64,000 nt of DNA from Pseudovibrio sp. M1P-2-3 (GTDB lineage: Bacteria; Pseudomonadota; Alphaproteobacteria; Rhizobiales; Stappiaceae), in contig NZ_JARRCW010000001.1 in assembly GCF_031501865.1 (NCBI RefSeq), forward strand, positions 1,432,501 to 1,496,500, read 5' to 3'. Position 1 is the first letter of the stretch. Every line of letters starts with the position of its first letter. The notes beneath the pieces were generated by a model. It had not been told where the DNA came from. It saw only the letters and a program-made list of their open reading frames with translations, and searched no databases. Shown here one piece after another: positions 1 through 12,255 of this stretch. The translations under genes were made by a program, and so were the position numbers.

Positions 1-65
1 ATGACTTTTTTGAATTAAGTCTTTTATTGGTTTATCCATGCGATTGTGTGGGTATTGCTAATGAG

Positions 66-2800
<2,735 letters not shown>

Positions 2801-2914
2801 CCCATTAAGCTATACCCAAACATAAAGACTTAAAACAAAGATCCGCCTGACAAGCAAAGCGCATGTCAGACAAGCTGATCGACAAAAAACGACCAATTCC
2901 AGTTGCTTTTATCC

Positions 2915-3032
2915 TGCCCGGTGGCTATGGCGGGGCGCCCCCACCCGATCCCATCCCGAACTCGGCCGTGAAACGCCCCTGCGCCAATGGTACTTTGTCT
3001 TAAGACACGGGAGAGTAGGGCGCCGCCGGGCA
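2915..3032 (+). rRNA. rrf: 5S ribosomal RNA
   Basis: The terminal stem TGCCCGG (2915-2921) pairs with CCGGGCA (3026-3032). The conserved loop CGAACTCGGCCGTGAAACG and the closing GGGAGAGTAGG are present. It lies about 115 nt after the 23S in the usual operon order. Many alphaproteobacteria carry a tRNA-fMet just after the 5S; here a terminator follows instead. Confidence 0.97.
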
Positions 3033-3080
3033 TGATAAAAGCAAACAATCTCTCAAAATGAAACAGAACAACAAACACTC

Positions 3081-3113
3081 AAAACCCCGTCCACTCAAAA
3101 GTGGCGGGGTTTT
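3081..3113 (+). terminator. Intrinsic terminator of the rRNA operon
   Basis: AAAACCCCG (3081-3089) pairs with CGGGGTTTT (3105-3113). Inside it CCAC/GTGG continues the stem past one bulged T, closing a short A-rich loop. It starts 49 nt after the 5S and has a T-rich end, so it is the expected end of the rRNA transcript. Confidence 0.9.
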
Positions 3114-3602
3114 GTCGTTTCTAAAAACACCCCTCACTCATACCCCGCAATGAGCAAAAGGGGATAAGCGGAACCTCAACGCCGCCCATAAACAATCAAA
3201 CCGAAGCCTCTTTGAAATCCTCTTATCCCCCTGCGCTCCCAGCCCCCTAAAATGGGAGAGATGCAAAGGCAGGGGATAAGACGGCAGCCCATCATTGGCC
3301 GCCCTGTTGACACCAAAGCTACTGCGTAACAACACCCCGTTGAATTGCCTCATAAACCCGCGACAAATGGACAATCACACAAAGTTCCCGCAATCTGTAC
3401 GCTCATAGACCGGCTCTGTACGGAAATGGGCGGTGTTGAGAACAGAAAGAGCATGGTATGGGAAAGCCCTCTTGGGAGATTTGTATCCTATTAAAAGTAG
3501 CTATGCTTAAACGCATCTCATTCCGAATTTAATGATGTTCAAGCGCCTGCTGCTTTAAGGTCGGTTATTATATACGACATTATAGTAGCGACATATTTGG
3601 TT
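3114..3602. other. Gene-less stretch with a long inverted repeat
   Basis: No convincing gene. An imperfect inverted repeat has arms CTTATCCCCCTGC (about 3222-3234) and GCAGGGGATAAG (about 3269-3280), with a nested CTCCC/GGGAG pair (3236-3240, 3254-3258). The same GGGATAAG word occurs again at about 3161. The 78-codon minus-strand frame here has no ribosome-binding site and no recognisable content. Confidence 0.5.
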
Positions 3603-3968
3603 TTATCTTGGCTTGTAGGCTATGGCTTCTATTTCAATTTTTGCATCGATGACGAGTGATGAGGCAACTGTGGTACGGGCTGGTGGAGCCGACGTGAAGT
3701 ATTCAGCGTATATTTTGTTAAATTGCTGAAAATCATCAGGGTCAGAGAGCCATGCAGTTACTTTGACTACATGGCGTGCATCGCAACCTGCTGCTTTCAA
3801 GGCTTTCAGGAGTTTCTGAATGGCTCTATGTGTCTCCGGTTCGATACCACCTGCGACTACATTACCATCATTGTCGGTTCCAGCCTCGCCGGAGACAAAG
3901 ACGAACGCACCGGCCCTTACTGCACCTGAGATGGGGTAGTCGTCCTCTGGTAAAAAATGTTCAATCAT
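3603..3968 (-). CDS. RidA/YjgF family protein
   Basis: A 121-residue member of the RidA (YjgF/YER057c/UK114) family. Archetypal members hydrolyse reactive enamine/imine intermediates released by PLP enzymes. The C-terminal signature is present: PPARTTV carries the arginine that binds the substrate carboxylate in true RidA enzymes (about residue 98), followed by the acidic IEIEAIAY strand. The central FNKIYAEYF segment is typical. Length matches the family of about 125-130 residues. It is a lone gene on the minus strand between the rRNA operon and an oxygenase. Whether it is a true deaminase or one of the Rid2-7 paralogues cannot be settled by reading. Confidence 0.85.
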   Translation of the reverse strand: MIEHFLPEDDYPISGAVRAGAFVFVSGEAGTDNDGNVVAGGIEPETHRAIQKLLKALKAAGCDARHVVKVTAWLSDPDDFQQFNKIYAEYFTSAPPARTTVASSLVIDAKIEIEAIAYKPR

Positions 3969-4345
3969 TCATACAGATCCTTGCAGCTCGGATATTGGAG
4001 ATTAAACAAACTATCTCATAATCTTAGCGGTATATACCGAGACTTTAGGTTGGGTGAGCTGGTACGCCACTCACACTCATTCATATATGCTCCAAAACGT
4101 TCGCGTTGATCATTGTAGAGCTTTAAAAAATTGTACTGTCAATGGACCGGAAGTAGCTCTATATAACCTGATTTGAGGATTGGATTATTTTTCCAAGTTA
4201 TTTTTTAGACTGTCCGTCCTATGGGTGATCTATGGCGAATAGTAAGCACTAAGAACTGGCAATTTCCGGGGAATTCACAGCGTGTTACAGCTTTCCTACG
4301 CGTTTAAGAAACGTCGCGATACTGTGTTTTCGGGGAAGTCAGAAA
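3969..4345. other. Intergenic stretch, nothing recognised
   Basis: About 377 nt between the divergent RidA-like and oxygenase genes. It must hold both promoters. I see no clear gene, repeat or structured RNA in it. A GGGGA ribosome-binding site at about 4333 belongs to the downstream gene. Confidence 0.4.
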
Positions 4346-4966
4346 ATGATCAATTTCGAAGCTCTCAAGGCCTCCAATACCCGCAGCAGTCCTTTTCAAT
4401 ATATGGTTGGTGAAAAGGTGCTGAGTAAGGCGCAAGCTGCGGAAGTCCGCCGTGATTATCCTAAAATCAGGCAGACGGGATACCTGCCACTTTCCAAACT
4501 GGAAAGAGTTGGGGCCTTCAAAGATCTAATTGATGATTTGCAAAAGCCGGAACTAGCGGAGATCCTTTCTGAGAAACTGGAGCTGGACTTGCTTGGTAAG
4601 CCACGGATGATTACCGTGCGGCGCCTATCCAAGCATGGGGATGGCCGCATTCACAACGATTCCAAGTCTAAAATCTGCACTATGCTGATTTACCTGAATG
4701 AGGAGTGGGACAACTCTGAGGGTGGGGCTATTCGTGCGCTTAACGGTGATCAGGATATGGATGATTATGCTGAAGAGGTTGCACCATTGGCTGGCAATGT
4801 GTTCGCTTTCAAGCGTTCTGAAACAAGCTGGCACGGTCACCCTTCTTTTAAGGGGGAGCGGTATGTGGTGCAGGTCACCTTTCTGATCTCGCAGCAAGAG
4901 TTGGCTAGAAAAGAAAAGCGTGGCGGGCTTCAGACAAAGCTAAAACGGTTGCTCCATATTAATTAG
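4346..4966 (+). CDS. 2-oxoglutarate/Fe(II)-dependent oxygenase, prolyl-4-hydroxylase-like
   Basis: A 206-residue protein with the double-stranded beta-helix signature of 2OG-Fe(II) oxygenases. HND in GRIHNDSKSK gives the HxD iron ligands near residue 98. SWHGHPSF gives the distal histidine near residue 174, and GERYVVQVTF provides the arginine expected to bind the 2-oxoglutarate carboxylate. Related stand-alone proteins hydroxylate prolines or small molecules and often lie in surface-polysaccharide or peptide clusters; the substrate here is unknown. ATG start preceded by GGGGA. It is monocistronic in accessory DNA and followed by a run of eight G residues. Confidence 0.8.
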   Translation: MINFEALKASNTRSSPFQYMVGEKVLSKAQAAEVRRDYPKIRQTGYLPLSKLERVGAFKDLIDDLQKPELAEILSEKLELDLLGKPRMITVRRLSKHGDGRIHNDSKSKICTMLIYLNEEWDNSEGGAIRALNGDQDMDDYAEEVAPLAGNVFAFKRSETSWHGHPSFKGERYVVQVTFLISQQELARKEKRGGLQTKLKRLLHIN

Positions 4967-5240
4967 GGGGGGGCGTGACGGTGTTGTTACGGCAGAGGGG
5001 GACTAATGGGATAACTTGTTCCGTTTGACCTTCGAAATTGGGTGCAATGTTTGCAGCGTGCCTTCGGCAAGTCGCCACCGGTTTTCAGAAAATGGCACGT
5101 GTAAACCGAAGGTTTGGAGCACTCGGACTTTTCACTGCATCCTCTCATTCGGTTAAACGACCGAGCGATGACTGTTGAAACTCTTGTAACTTGCCTAGAA
5201 AACTTGTTTGCCCTCCGTGGGTGCCAGCGGATATTTTTCC

Positions 5241-5453
5241 GAGCAACCGAGCAACCGAGCAACCGAGCAACCGAGCAACCGAGCAACCGAGCAACCGAGC
5301 AACCGAGCAACCGAGCAACCGAGCAACCGAGCAACCGAGCAACCGAGCAACCGAGCAACCGAGCAACCGAGCAACCGAGCAACCGAGCAACCGAGCAACC
5401 GAGCAACCGAGCAACCGAGCAACCGAGCAACCGAGCAACCGAGCAACCGAGCA
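5241..5453. repeat. Octanucleotide tandem repeat, 26 perfect units
   Basis: The 8-bp unit GAGCAACC is repeated perfectly 26 times from 5241 to 5448, followed by a partial unit GAGCA. Eight bases is not a multiple of three and the unit makes no stop codon in any frame, so the array is open in all six frames (EQPSNRAT on plus, LGCSVARL on minus). Copy number would control the reading frame of anything translated across it. A 179-codon plus-strand frame (5114-5653) runs through the array and has unique sequence on both sides. It has no recognisable domain, so I do not call it a gene. Confidence 0.97.
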
Positions 5454-5903
5454 GCTACTTTAGTATGCTTGTAAGAATTGCTGACGCTAAAGGGGGCATC
5501 AATAGCCGGTTTCTGCGGCTTTGGCTGAAGCTTTCCGGACCTGTTATACACTGGAAAAATGGTGAGTTTGGACGCTGGTTAGAGCCATTTCAATTAGGCT
5601 GGATGCAGCTAAACGACAAAACTGCACTTTATAGCGTTGATATGTTTTGTTGAGGTGCCTCAAGGATATAATCTCTTGTTTTTGCGTATCTTTACCCCCC
5701 AACCTGACGATATTTTTCGGCGGTATGCTGTAAACCAAGATGTAACTGCGTGAAATGTCAGGGTCGCTGATTTCTATCTACAGATGCGAGCGGTTTTACT
5801 TGGTCTACCTAAAGGAACTAAAGTGTAAATTGGTGAGATGGTTTCCTTGAAAGAACTTTTGCTTTAGGGCTCGAACCTCAAAACTCTCATTCGTCTGGTC
5901 TAT

Positions 5904-7091
5904 ATGTTAAAAATAATCAAAAAAATTCGGGCAACCCTCATACTCGGAGTTCTTGTTTCCTTCTGTCTTGGGCAGATTCTTTTGCTGGCGCAAACTGCAT
6001 TGGCCGAAAATGTAGGGCGCACACAGCGTGAACAGGAACATATGCAAATTGCCTTTGAGCGAGTTGAAGGGGCAATCAAAAATAACAGGAGCACTTTAAC
6101 TTTAAGGGGACTTCGGATTGATCAGCTTCCCTCCAATGCAGCTGAAACAAAGTCTCTAAAGAGAGTTGATCTAACCGGTACAAAGATCAGCGACCTGTCG
6201 CCTCTTTCCAATAATAGAATTGAGAATCTGCGTATTAGCGAGGATGCCTTCCAGAATGCTGCGCAGCTCTCTCGTTGGGCTGATAGTCTGGATGTGCTAT
6301 GGGTCGACTTTCACTACGATTTTTCAGTTGAAGAGTTTCTTTTTGAAACAGATTTTCCCGACTTCTCTAAGCTTCGGATACTGGGGTTCAATTACTCACA
6401 AATTACTGATTTCACGTTTCTTTCAAAGTCAGAGACGCTCGAACTATTGGCTATAAACGCAAGTGACCCCCTTCAAGTTGAATTGTATGAAGGAAAATTC
6501 CCGGGCGCGACCAAGACCCTTGCTGCTACAATACCTAAGCTTAGCCAATTGCGCCGCCTTCGTGTATCGGCAAGCCTGTTTCCTGATATCTCGCCTATTT
6601 CAGGAAACCAAAACCTGGAACACCTGCAACTTACCCGTTATCGCGGATTATTTCCAACTCTAAGCGGCCTAGAGGCCCTGCAGACGACACCGAATGTTGA
6701 AATGCTTAGCCTGGAAGGTGGCCTGGTGAAATCTGGGTTTGAATACATTGCAGGTTTAGACAAGTTATGGGCTCTAGATATACGGCCTTGGTATAACCTT
6801 AAAAACATGGATGATTACGTAGCACCTAGTCTGGACCCGCTCGCAAAATCCCAGTCAATCAGCGCACTTGGTCTATATGGCTATGCAGTCAAAGACTTAA
6901 CCGCTGTCTCGAAAATTCACAGCCTTGAGGCCTTGGATATAGAGGGTGTGCCGCTGCGAGATATATCCGTTTTGTCCAACCTGCCTAACCTTAAAGACCT
7001 CAATTTCAAGCGGGTTCCTGTTCGCATGACTCCGGCGATGAAGGAGTTTATGGAAGACATGGACGCGCGCAAAGTTAGATTGGAGTACTAG
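5904..7091 (+). CDS. Secreted leucine-rich-repeat protein
   Basis: A 395-residue protein with a Sec signal peptide: positive MLKIIKKIRAT, a hydrophobic core, and an ALA-ENVG cleavage region near residue 34. The mature part holds irregular LRRs of the internalin/TpLRR-like kind, with units such as LKRVDLTGTKISDLSPL and HSLEALDIEGVPLRDISVLSNLPNLKDL. The repeats run from about residue 55 to 375 with several degenerate units. Such proteins usually mediate protein binding at the cell surface or periplasm. No membrane anchor or sorting signal is seen. There is no clear ribosome-binding site ahead of the ATG. Partner and role are unknown. Confidence 0.75.
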   Translation: MLKIIKKIRATLILGVLVSFCLGQILLLAQTALAENVGRTQREQEHMQIAFERVEGAIKNNRSTLTLRGLRIDQLPSNAAETKSLKRVDLTGTKISDLSPLSNNRIENLRISEDAFQNAAQLSRWADSLDVLWVDFHYDFSVEEFLFETDFPDFSKLRILGFNYSQITDFTFLSKSETLELLAINASDPLQVELYEGKFPGATKTLAATIPKLSQLRRLRVSASLFPDISPISGNQNLEHLQLTRYRGLFPTLSGLEALQTTPNVEMLSLEGGLVKSGFEYIAGLDKLWALDIRPWYNLKNMDDYVAPSLDPLAKSQSISALGLYGYAVKDLTAVSKIHSLEALDIEGVPLRDISVLSNLPNLKDLNFKRVPVRMTPAMKEFMEDMDARKVRLEY

Positions 7092-7198
7092 TACTGGTGC
7101 GGTCTCTTGGAGTGTTGGAGGGGTGCATGTTATCGTTGCTCTCGGAAGACGCAGGGGAAGCGGTAAGGGCGCATCTTTATGGAGTGTAGGCATTGGTT

Positions 7199-8365
7199 GT
7201 GAAGGTCTCGTTTCAGGATAAGGCGGCATTGGCGGCGCAGATCTATCATCTGGTCCAAACGTACTTTGCGCACTGGCAAGCCTTGGAAGACTGGGACTAT
7301 GAAACTGCATACTCCGGTTTCCTCGTGGAGCTGGAGGGCTGTCAGACACGGCGAGAAGTTTTCTTCTGCGCTCAAAAGTTCATGGCACAGCTCAATAATG
7401 GTCACACGGCATTTGTTGATTTTACTCTCCTGAGCTCCATTAACCCATTGGGCTTTGATGCGCGTATTATTGGTGGAAAATGGTGTGTGACGTCTAGTGC
7501 GCTGAGGGAAGTGCCCGCAGGCAGTTGCATTACCAAGGTTAATGGGCGAGAGGCCCGCCTTGAACTTGTTAAGTGGGCCCGCTTTATCAGTGCCTCCAAG
7601 CCGCAGAGCAAGGCAGAGTTACTGTTTTGTCAACCGCTTCATTGGCCCCAGACGGGAGTGCTGGAGTTTGCCCATGGTATGAAGCTGGAGTTTAATTTGG
7701 GTGCAAAGGGCCCCCAGCCAAACCGATTGGAGGCGTGTGCACTGCGTGAATATCAAGGGGTGCCGGTACTGCACATTCGGCATTTTGAAGGGCCGGAAGT
7801 TGAAGCCAAAGCCCTTGAGTTTGTTTGTAAGATAAAGGACGCACCAGCGCTTATAATTGATTTACGGGGAAATGGTGGTGGCAACAGTCCGCTTGATTTG
7901 ATTGAGGCGCTGATGAATAAGCCCATTCCATCTTGGATTGAGGAAACGAATAGTTTTTCTGGCCCACCCTTTGATATGCGCCCCGCGCGGGTGAGCATGC
8001 GGGTAAATACGCCGGACAAGAAACCGTTAGAAGATGCCTTTCAAGGGAAGATGGCCATTTTAACCGATGGACGAACGGGTTCGGCGGCGGAGTGTTTTGT
8101 AATGCCATTCAAGGCGAGCAGCCGCGCGGTGATCGTGGGGCAGGTGACACTTGGGAGTAACGGTCAGCCCGTTTTTGCCGAACCATTTGTAGGTGCCAAG
8201 CTAATTGTTGGAGCAAAGCGGCAGTACTTTCCAGATGGCACACCGTTTGAGAGGGTGGGCATTGTGCCAGATGTTGAGGTTGCCCCAACTGCTGCGGACA
8301 TTGCCAACGGGTTTGATAGAGTAATGCATGCGGCGTGGCAGCACTTGGTTAAGGAAGCAGTGTAA
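7199..8365 (+). CDS. S41 family (C-terminal processing protease-like) peptidase
   Basis: A protein of about 388 residues with an S41 core. ALIIDLRGNGGGN (near residue 217) is the conserved strand-turn. RTGSAAE (near residues 292-298) carries the nucleophilic serine. GQVTLGSNGQP and the proline-rich FPDGTPFERVGIVPDVEV end the domain as in tail-specific proteases. No PDZ domain or signal peptide is evident, so it resembles the short tricorn/retinoid-binding-protein-like branch. GTG at 7199 is favoured over the TTG at 7193 because of spacing from the GGAGTGTAGG element at 7181-7190. It follows the LRR gene by about 100 nt. Substrate unknown. Confidence 0.8.
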   Translation: MKVSFQDKAALAAQIYHLVQTYFAHWQALEDWDYETAYSGFLVELEGCQTRREVFFCAQKFMAQLNNGHTAFVDFTLLSSINPLGFDARIIGGKWCVTSSALREVPAGSCITKVNGREARLELVKWARFISASKPQSKAELLFCQPLHWPQTGVLEFAHGMKLEFNLGAKGPQPNRLEACALREYQGVPVLHIRHFEGPEVEAKALEFVCKIKDAPALIIDLRGNGGGNSPLDLIEALMNKPIPSWIEETNSFSGPPFDMRPARVSMRVNTPDKKPLEDAFQGKMAILTDGRTGSAAECFVMPFKASSRAVIVGQVTLGSNGQPVFAEPFVGAKLIVGAKRQYFPDGTPFERVGIVPDVEVAPTAADIANGFDRVMHAAWQHLVKEAV

Positions 8366-8481
8366 TCAGATCAGAAAGATGAGGCACAGTTTTTTATTAG
8401 ACTGCATGCGAACTGGCATCCTCTGGCAATTCACTTTAAGCTCTCCTCACATTTGAAATAATTTATTGGGTAGCATTAGTC

Positions 8482-10254
8482 ATGACCGGATCGTCTCCTC
8501 TCATTACCGGAAGTGGTTTGGCGCAGGGCTCTGCTGAGCGCCTGTTGTTTTCTGGCGTTTCCTTTGGGTTGAACGGGGGAGACAAAATTGGGCTTATTGG
8601 GCACAACGGCTGCGGTAAATCCACTTTCCTGAATATTCTGGCGGGCAATGAAAGCCCCAGCGAGGGAAGCCTTTCCGTGTCTCGTGCAGCGGTCATCGCC
8701 TGTGTGGAGCAGCACCTGCCGCCACAGCTTTTTGAAATGACGCTAGCGCAGGCAGTGCGGGCGGCATTGCCCGAGGACAAGCGGGACTGGATGGCATGGA
8801 AGGTTGATGTGACGCTGGCCGAGATGGGGTTTGACCCCTCTCAAAACCAGATCCTGTGTAAAGACCTGAGCGGCGGGCAGATGACGCGGCTCATGCTGGC
8901 GCGGGCCTTGATGAGCGAGCCCAACCTGCTTTTACTGGATGAGCCCAGCAACCATTTGGACCTTCCCACCATCCTCTGGCTGGAGGCGTTTTTGAAAAGC
9001 TGGCGCGGCAGCTTCTTGATGATTTCCCATGATGCCAGATTGCTGGACAGTGTCACCAACCGCACATGGATACTGCAGGACCAAAAGCTGCATACATTTG
9101 ACCTGTCCTGCACGGCGGCACTGGAAGCCCATGAGGCTTTGACGCAGGCGCGTATTGCCCGCCGTGAATCGGAGGCACGGGAAATCAAACGGGTGGAGGC
9201 CAGTGCCAAGCGCATTGCAAACTGGGGGCACACCTTCGACAACGAGGATCTTTCGCGTAAAGCCAAGTCCATGGAAAAAATGGTGGACCGCATGAAGGAG
9301 GAGCAAACGGAGGCGGTGGAATCCTATCCGTGGAACCTTTCCATTGCCGGAGAGCGCATTCAGGCAGACCGTCTTTTAAAGCTCACAGGCCTTGAGGTGA
9401 TGCCGCCGAAAACGTCCTTGCTGCTCTATAAGGTGGAGGACATGAGTGTACGGCCCCAAGACCGCATTGCAATCATGGGGGCGAACGGGACGGGAAAGTC
9501 GACTTTGCTTCGCAGCATCTGGGAGCAGCGGGGCAGTATTGAGGGCGCTTTGCGGGTTCACCCCAGATGTCGGATCGCCTTTTACGACCAGACGCTGGAG
9601 CAGCTGCCCAATGATGCAAACCTTGTAGATGCCATGATTGCAGTTGGTGAGGCGCTGGGGCTCGATTTTCTGCAGTCCGAGTGTGAGAAAACCATTCTGG
9701 GAGCCGGCTTTTTGTATAACCAGCTCAGCCAGAAGGTGAGCAAACTCAGCGGCGGCGAGCGGGCAAGGCTGTTGCTGGTCGCTCTTTCACAGGTGCAGGC
9801 CAACTTGATGATGCTTGATGAACCCACCAACCATCTGGACCTTTATGGCCGCACTGAACTTGCAAATCAGCTTGCCTCCTTTAATGGGGCGTTCATGCTT
9901 GTCTCCCACGACCGCTCGCTGGTGGAGGCAACCTGCAATCGCTTCTGGGTAGTGCGCAAGGGCTCGCTTTTAGAAATGAACGATTTGGACAGCGCCTATG
10001 AGTTGATTGGCGAGCAGTCTTCCAAACAGGCCAAGTGCGAGCGTCCCGCTCTGGAACCAGAGGAACAAGAACACGAGGCCACTGCCCAAGCTGGTGGTGT
10101 TGGCGAAGAGGAAATGCTGGAACGGCTTTTGGAGCTGGAGGGGTTGATGGAAGCGGATCTTGCGCGCAAACCCAAGCGGCAGTCCCCGCATTTGCAGGTG
10201 AAGTGGAGCGAGGAAATCTCCAGACTTCAAGAGGCATTGGGACTGGAGGCTTGA
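8482..10254 (+). CDS. ABC-F family ATP-binding protein (Uup/EttA-like)
   Basis: A 590-residue soluble protein with two ABC ATPase domains and no membrane segments. The first has Walker A GHNGCGKST near residue 40, signature LSGGQ and Walker B LLLLDEPSNHLD. The second has Walker A GANGTGKST near residue 330, LSGGE and MMLDEPTNHLD. The NHLD after each Walker B is diagnostic of ABC-F factors, which act on ribosomes. A charged linker at about 230-290 corresponds to the P-site tRNA-interaction motif. The acidic, possibly coiled C-terminus (about 520-590) recalls Uup. It is transcribed alone, 148 nt before the peptide transporter operon. Confidence 0.9.
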   Translation: MTGSSPLITGSGLAQGSAERLLFSGVSFGLNGGDKIGLIGHNGCGKSTFLNILAGNESPSEGSLSVSRAAVIACVEQHLPPQLFEMTLAQAVRAALPEDKRDWMAWKVDVTLAEMGFDPSQNQILCKDLSGGQMTRLMLARALMSEPNLLLLDEPSNHLDLPTILWLEAFLKSWRGSFLMISHDARLLDSVTNRTWILQDQKLHTFDLSCTAALEAHEALTQARIARRESEAREIKRVEASAKRIANWGHTFDNEDLSRKAKSMEKMVDRMKEEQTEAVESYPWNLSIAGERIQADRLLKLTGLEVMPPKTSLLLYKVEDMSVRPQDRIAIMGANGTGKSTLLRSIWEQRGSIEGALRVHPRCRIAFYDQTLEQLPNDANLVDAMIAVGEALGLDFLQSECEKTILGAGFLYNQLSQKVSKLSGGERARLLLVALSQVQANLMMLDEPTNHLDLYGRTELANQLASFNGAFMLVSHDRSLVEATCNRFWVVRKGSLLEMNDLDSAYELIGEQSSKQAKCERPALEPEEQEHEATAQAGGVGEEEMLERLLELEGLMEADLARKPKRQSPHLQVKWSEEISRLQEALGLEA

Positions 10255-10402
10255 GCTTGAATCCTCAACGCCTCCATTAGGCATTCCTTAAGCCTAACGC
10301 AAAAATTGCAGGCCGGTTTGAAAGAACCTCCGCCACTTTTAGGGATTCTTCCAGCACTGAACGGGTCTACTTAGCTTCGAGTTTTTAACTGGAGCGTAAA
10401 TC

Positions 10403-12253
10403 GTGGACCTGCTCAAACTGGAGGACTTGACCGTCGACTTCTTCGCCAATGACGGGTGGACCCGGGCGGTCGATCATGTCTCCTTCAACGTGCCTGCCAA
10501 CCGCTGTGTGGCATTGGTTGGAGAATCAGGCTCGGGAAAAACGGTTATCTCCCAAGCCGTTCTTGGGCTTTTGCCGCCCAAGGCGAAGATAAAATCGGGT
10601 CGGATTTTGCTGTTTGACGGCAAGACGCGGGATAAACCCGTTGATATCTCCAAGCAAAATCCTGAGGGACGGCAAATGCGGGCGCTGCGCGGAGACCGGA
10701 TTTCCATAATTTTCCAAGAGCCTATGACATCGCTGTCACCGTTGCACACCATTGGCGACCAGATCAGCGAAGCGGCGCGCCTGCACCGGGATGTGGCGCG
10801 CAAGGAGGCCTTGTCACTCACCCGTCAAATGCTGGGGAAGGTCCGGTTTCCTGATCCCGAAAGGGCTTTGCGTGCTTATCCGTTCGAGCTGTCCGGTGGG
10901 CTGCGCCAGCGCGCTGTGATTGCCATGGCGCTCATATGCCAGCCCTCTCTTGTAATCGCCGATGAGCCGACCACCGCACTGGATGTGACTATTCAGGCGG
11001 AAATTTTGAAACTTATGCGGGATATGCGCCACGAACTTCATATGTCCCTGCTTCTCATTACCCATGATTTTGGCGTGGTGGCCAATATGGCCGATGATGT
11101 GGTGGTGATCTACCACGGGCAGGTCATGGAAATGGGCAGTGCCAAACAGCTGTTCCGCGACCCCCATCACCCATACCTCAAGGCGCTCTTGAATGCGGTG
11201 CCAACGTTCGGGATGGAGGCGGATCAGCGGCTGGTGCCCATACGTCCCATTGAAGCGCCGGTTGAAGAATTGCCGGAACTGCGCCGTGAAAGCTGTCCTG
11301 TGAATTTGGGACCCATGGTGCAGGTGGACCATGTGACCAAGACCTTTACCTCCAGAAAAGGGGGGGAGGGCACAAGGCTTTTGGCCATGGACCGTGTGAG
11401 CCTGACGATCCAGCGCGGAGAGTGTCTGGGGCTTGTGGGCGAATCCGGTTCCGGAAAAACCACGGTTGCCAAAGCAATTCTGCGGGCCTTCTCACTGGAT
11501 TCTGGATCGGTTTATTTTGACAGGGGCGAGGGCATGAAGGATATCGCATCCTTCAGCAAAGCCCAGCTGCTGGCCTACCGGCGCTGTGTGCAGATGATTT
11601 TTCAAGACCCGTTTTCCTCTCTTAATCCGCGCATGACAATCAATGAAAGCCTGCTTGAACCGCTTATCATCCATCGGATGGGGCACCCGCATGAACGGGC
11701 TAAAAAGGTAAGTGCCCTGATGCGGCTGGTGGGGCTCGACCCGCGGTACCTGCGCCGCTATCCCCATTCGTTTTCCGGGGGGCAGCGGCAAAGGATCGGC
11801 ATCGCACGGGCTCTTGCCCTCGATCCGGAATTAATTTTGTGTGATGAGCCTACCTCGGCCCTTGATGTGTCCGTGCAGGCTCAGGTGCTCAACCTGCTGC
11901 TGGATCTGAAACACAAACTGGGCCTGACCTACCTTTTTGTGAGCCACAATCTGGCTGTTGTTGATTACATTGCCGACCGCATTGCAGTGATGTGCCACGG
12001 GCGCATTGTGGAGGTTGGCCCCACCAAGGATGTGATCCACAATCCGGTTCACCCCTATACGCAGACACTTTTGAAGGCGGTGCCGGAGCCCAGTCTGGAT
12101 CACCCGCTGGACTTTGCGGCCATCCATCAGGCGGGCGGCGCATCCAATCCCAGTTCGTGGCCCAAGCCCTACACCTTGCCAAAGGATATGGAACCGAAGC
12201 TGGTGGAAATTTCCAAGGGGCACAGCGTATGTGCACCCGGATGGGGAGGGTAA
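10403..12253 (+). CDS. yejF: Peptide ABC transporter, fused double ATPase (YejF-like)
   Basis: A 616-residue protein with two tandem oligopeptide-type ATPase domains (OppD/F or DppD/F class). Each half has Walker A GESGSGKT (near residues 40 and 345), signature LSGG ([18 protein letters not shown]) and Walker B ending ADEPTTALD or CDEPTSALD, then the HPY motif ([18 protein letters not shown]) typical of peptide importers. Fused double ATPases characterise the Yej system, which in enterobacteria imports peptides including microcin C. It is first in an operon with yejA, yejB and yejE; the next start lies 2 nt after its stop. Confidence 0.9.
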   Translation: MDLLKLEDLTVDFFANDGWTRAVDHVSFNVPANRCVALVGESGSGKTVISQAVLGLLPPKAKIKSGRILLFDGKTRDKPVDISKQNPEGRQMRALRGDRISIIFQEPMTSLSPLHTIGDQISEAARLHRDVARKEALSLTRQMLGKVRFPDPERALRAYPFELSGGLRQRAVIAMALICQPSLVIADEPTTALDVTIQAEILKLMRDMRHELHMSLLLITHDFGVVANMADDVVVIYHGQVMEMGSAKQLFRDPHHPYLKALLNAVPTFGMEADQRLVPIRPIEAPVEELPELRRESCPVNLGPMVQVDHVTKTFTSRKGGEGTRLLAMDRVSLTIQRGECLGLVGESGSGKTTVAKAILRAFSLDSGSVYFDRGEGMKDIASFSKAQLLAYRRCVQMIFQDPFSSLNPRMTINESLLEPLIIHRMGHPHERAKKVSALMRLVGLDPRYLRRYPHSFSGGQRQRIGIARALALDPELILCDEPTSALDVSVQAQVLNLLLDLKHKLGLTYLFVSHNLAVVDYIADRIAVMCHGRIVEVGPTKDVIHNPVHPYTQTLLKAVPEPSLDHPLDFAAIHQAGGASNPSSWPKPYTLPKDMEPKLVEISKGHSVCAPGWGG

Positions 12254-12255
12254 TT

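Noticed and set aside
5241-5453. CRISPR-like array
   Set aside because: Units are 8 bp with no spacers and no cas genes nearby; this is a simple tandem repeat.
5114-5653. A 179-codon frame through the octanucleotide repeat, and similar minus-strand frames
   Set aside because: The repeat keeps every frame open, so length is not evidence. Flanking sequence shows no recognisable protein. Kept as a finding about the repeat, not as a gene.
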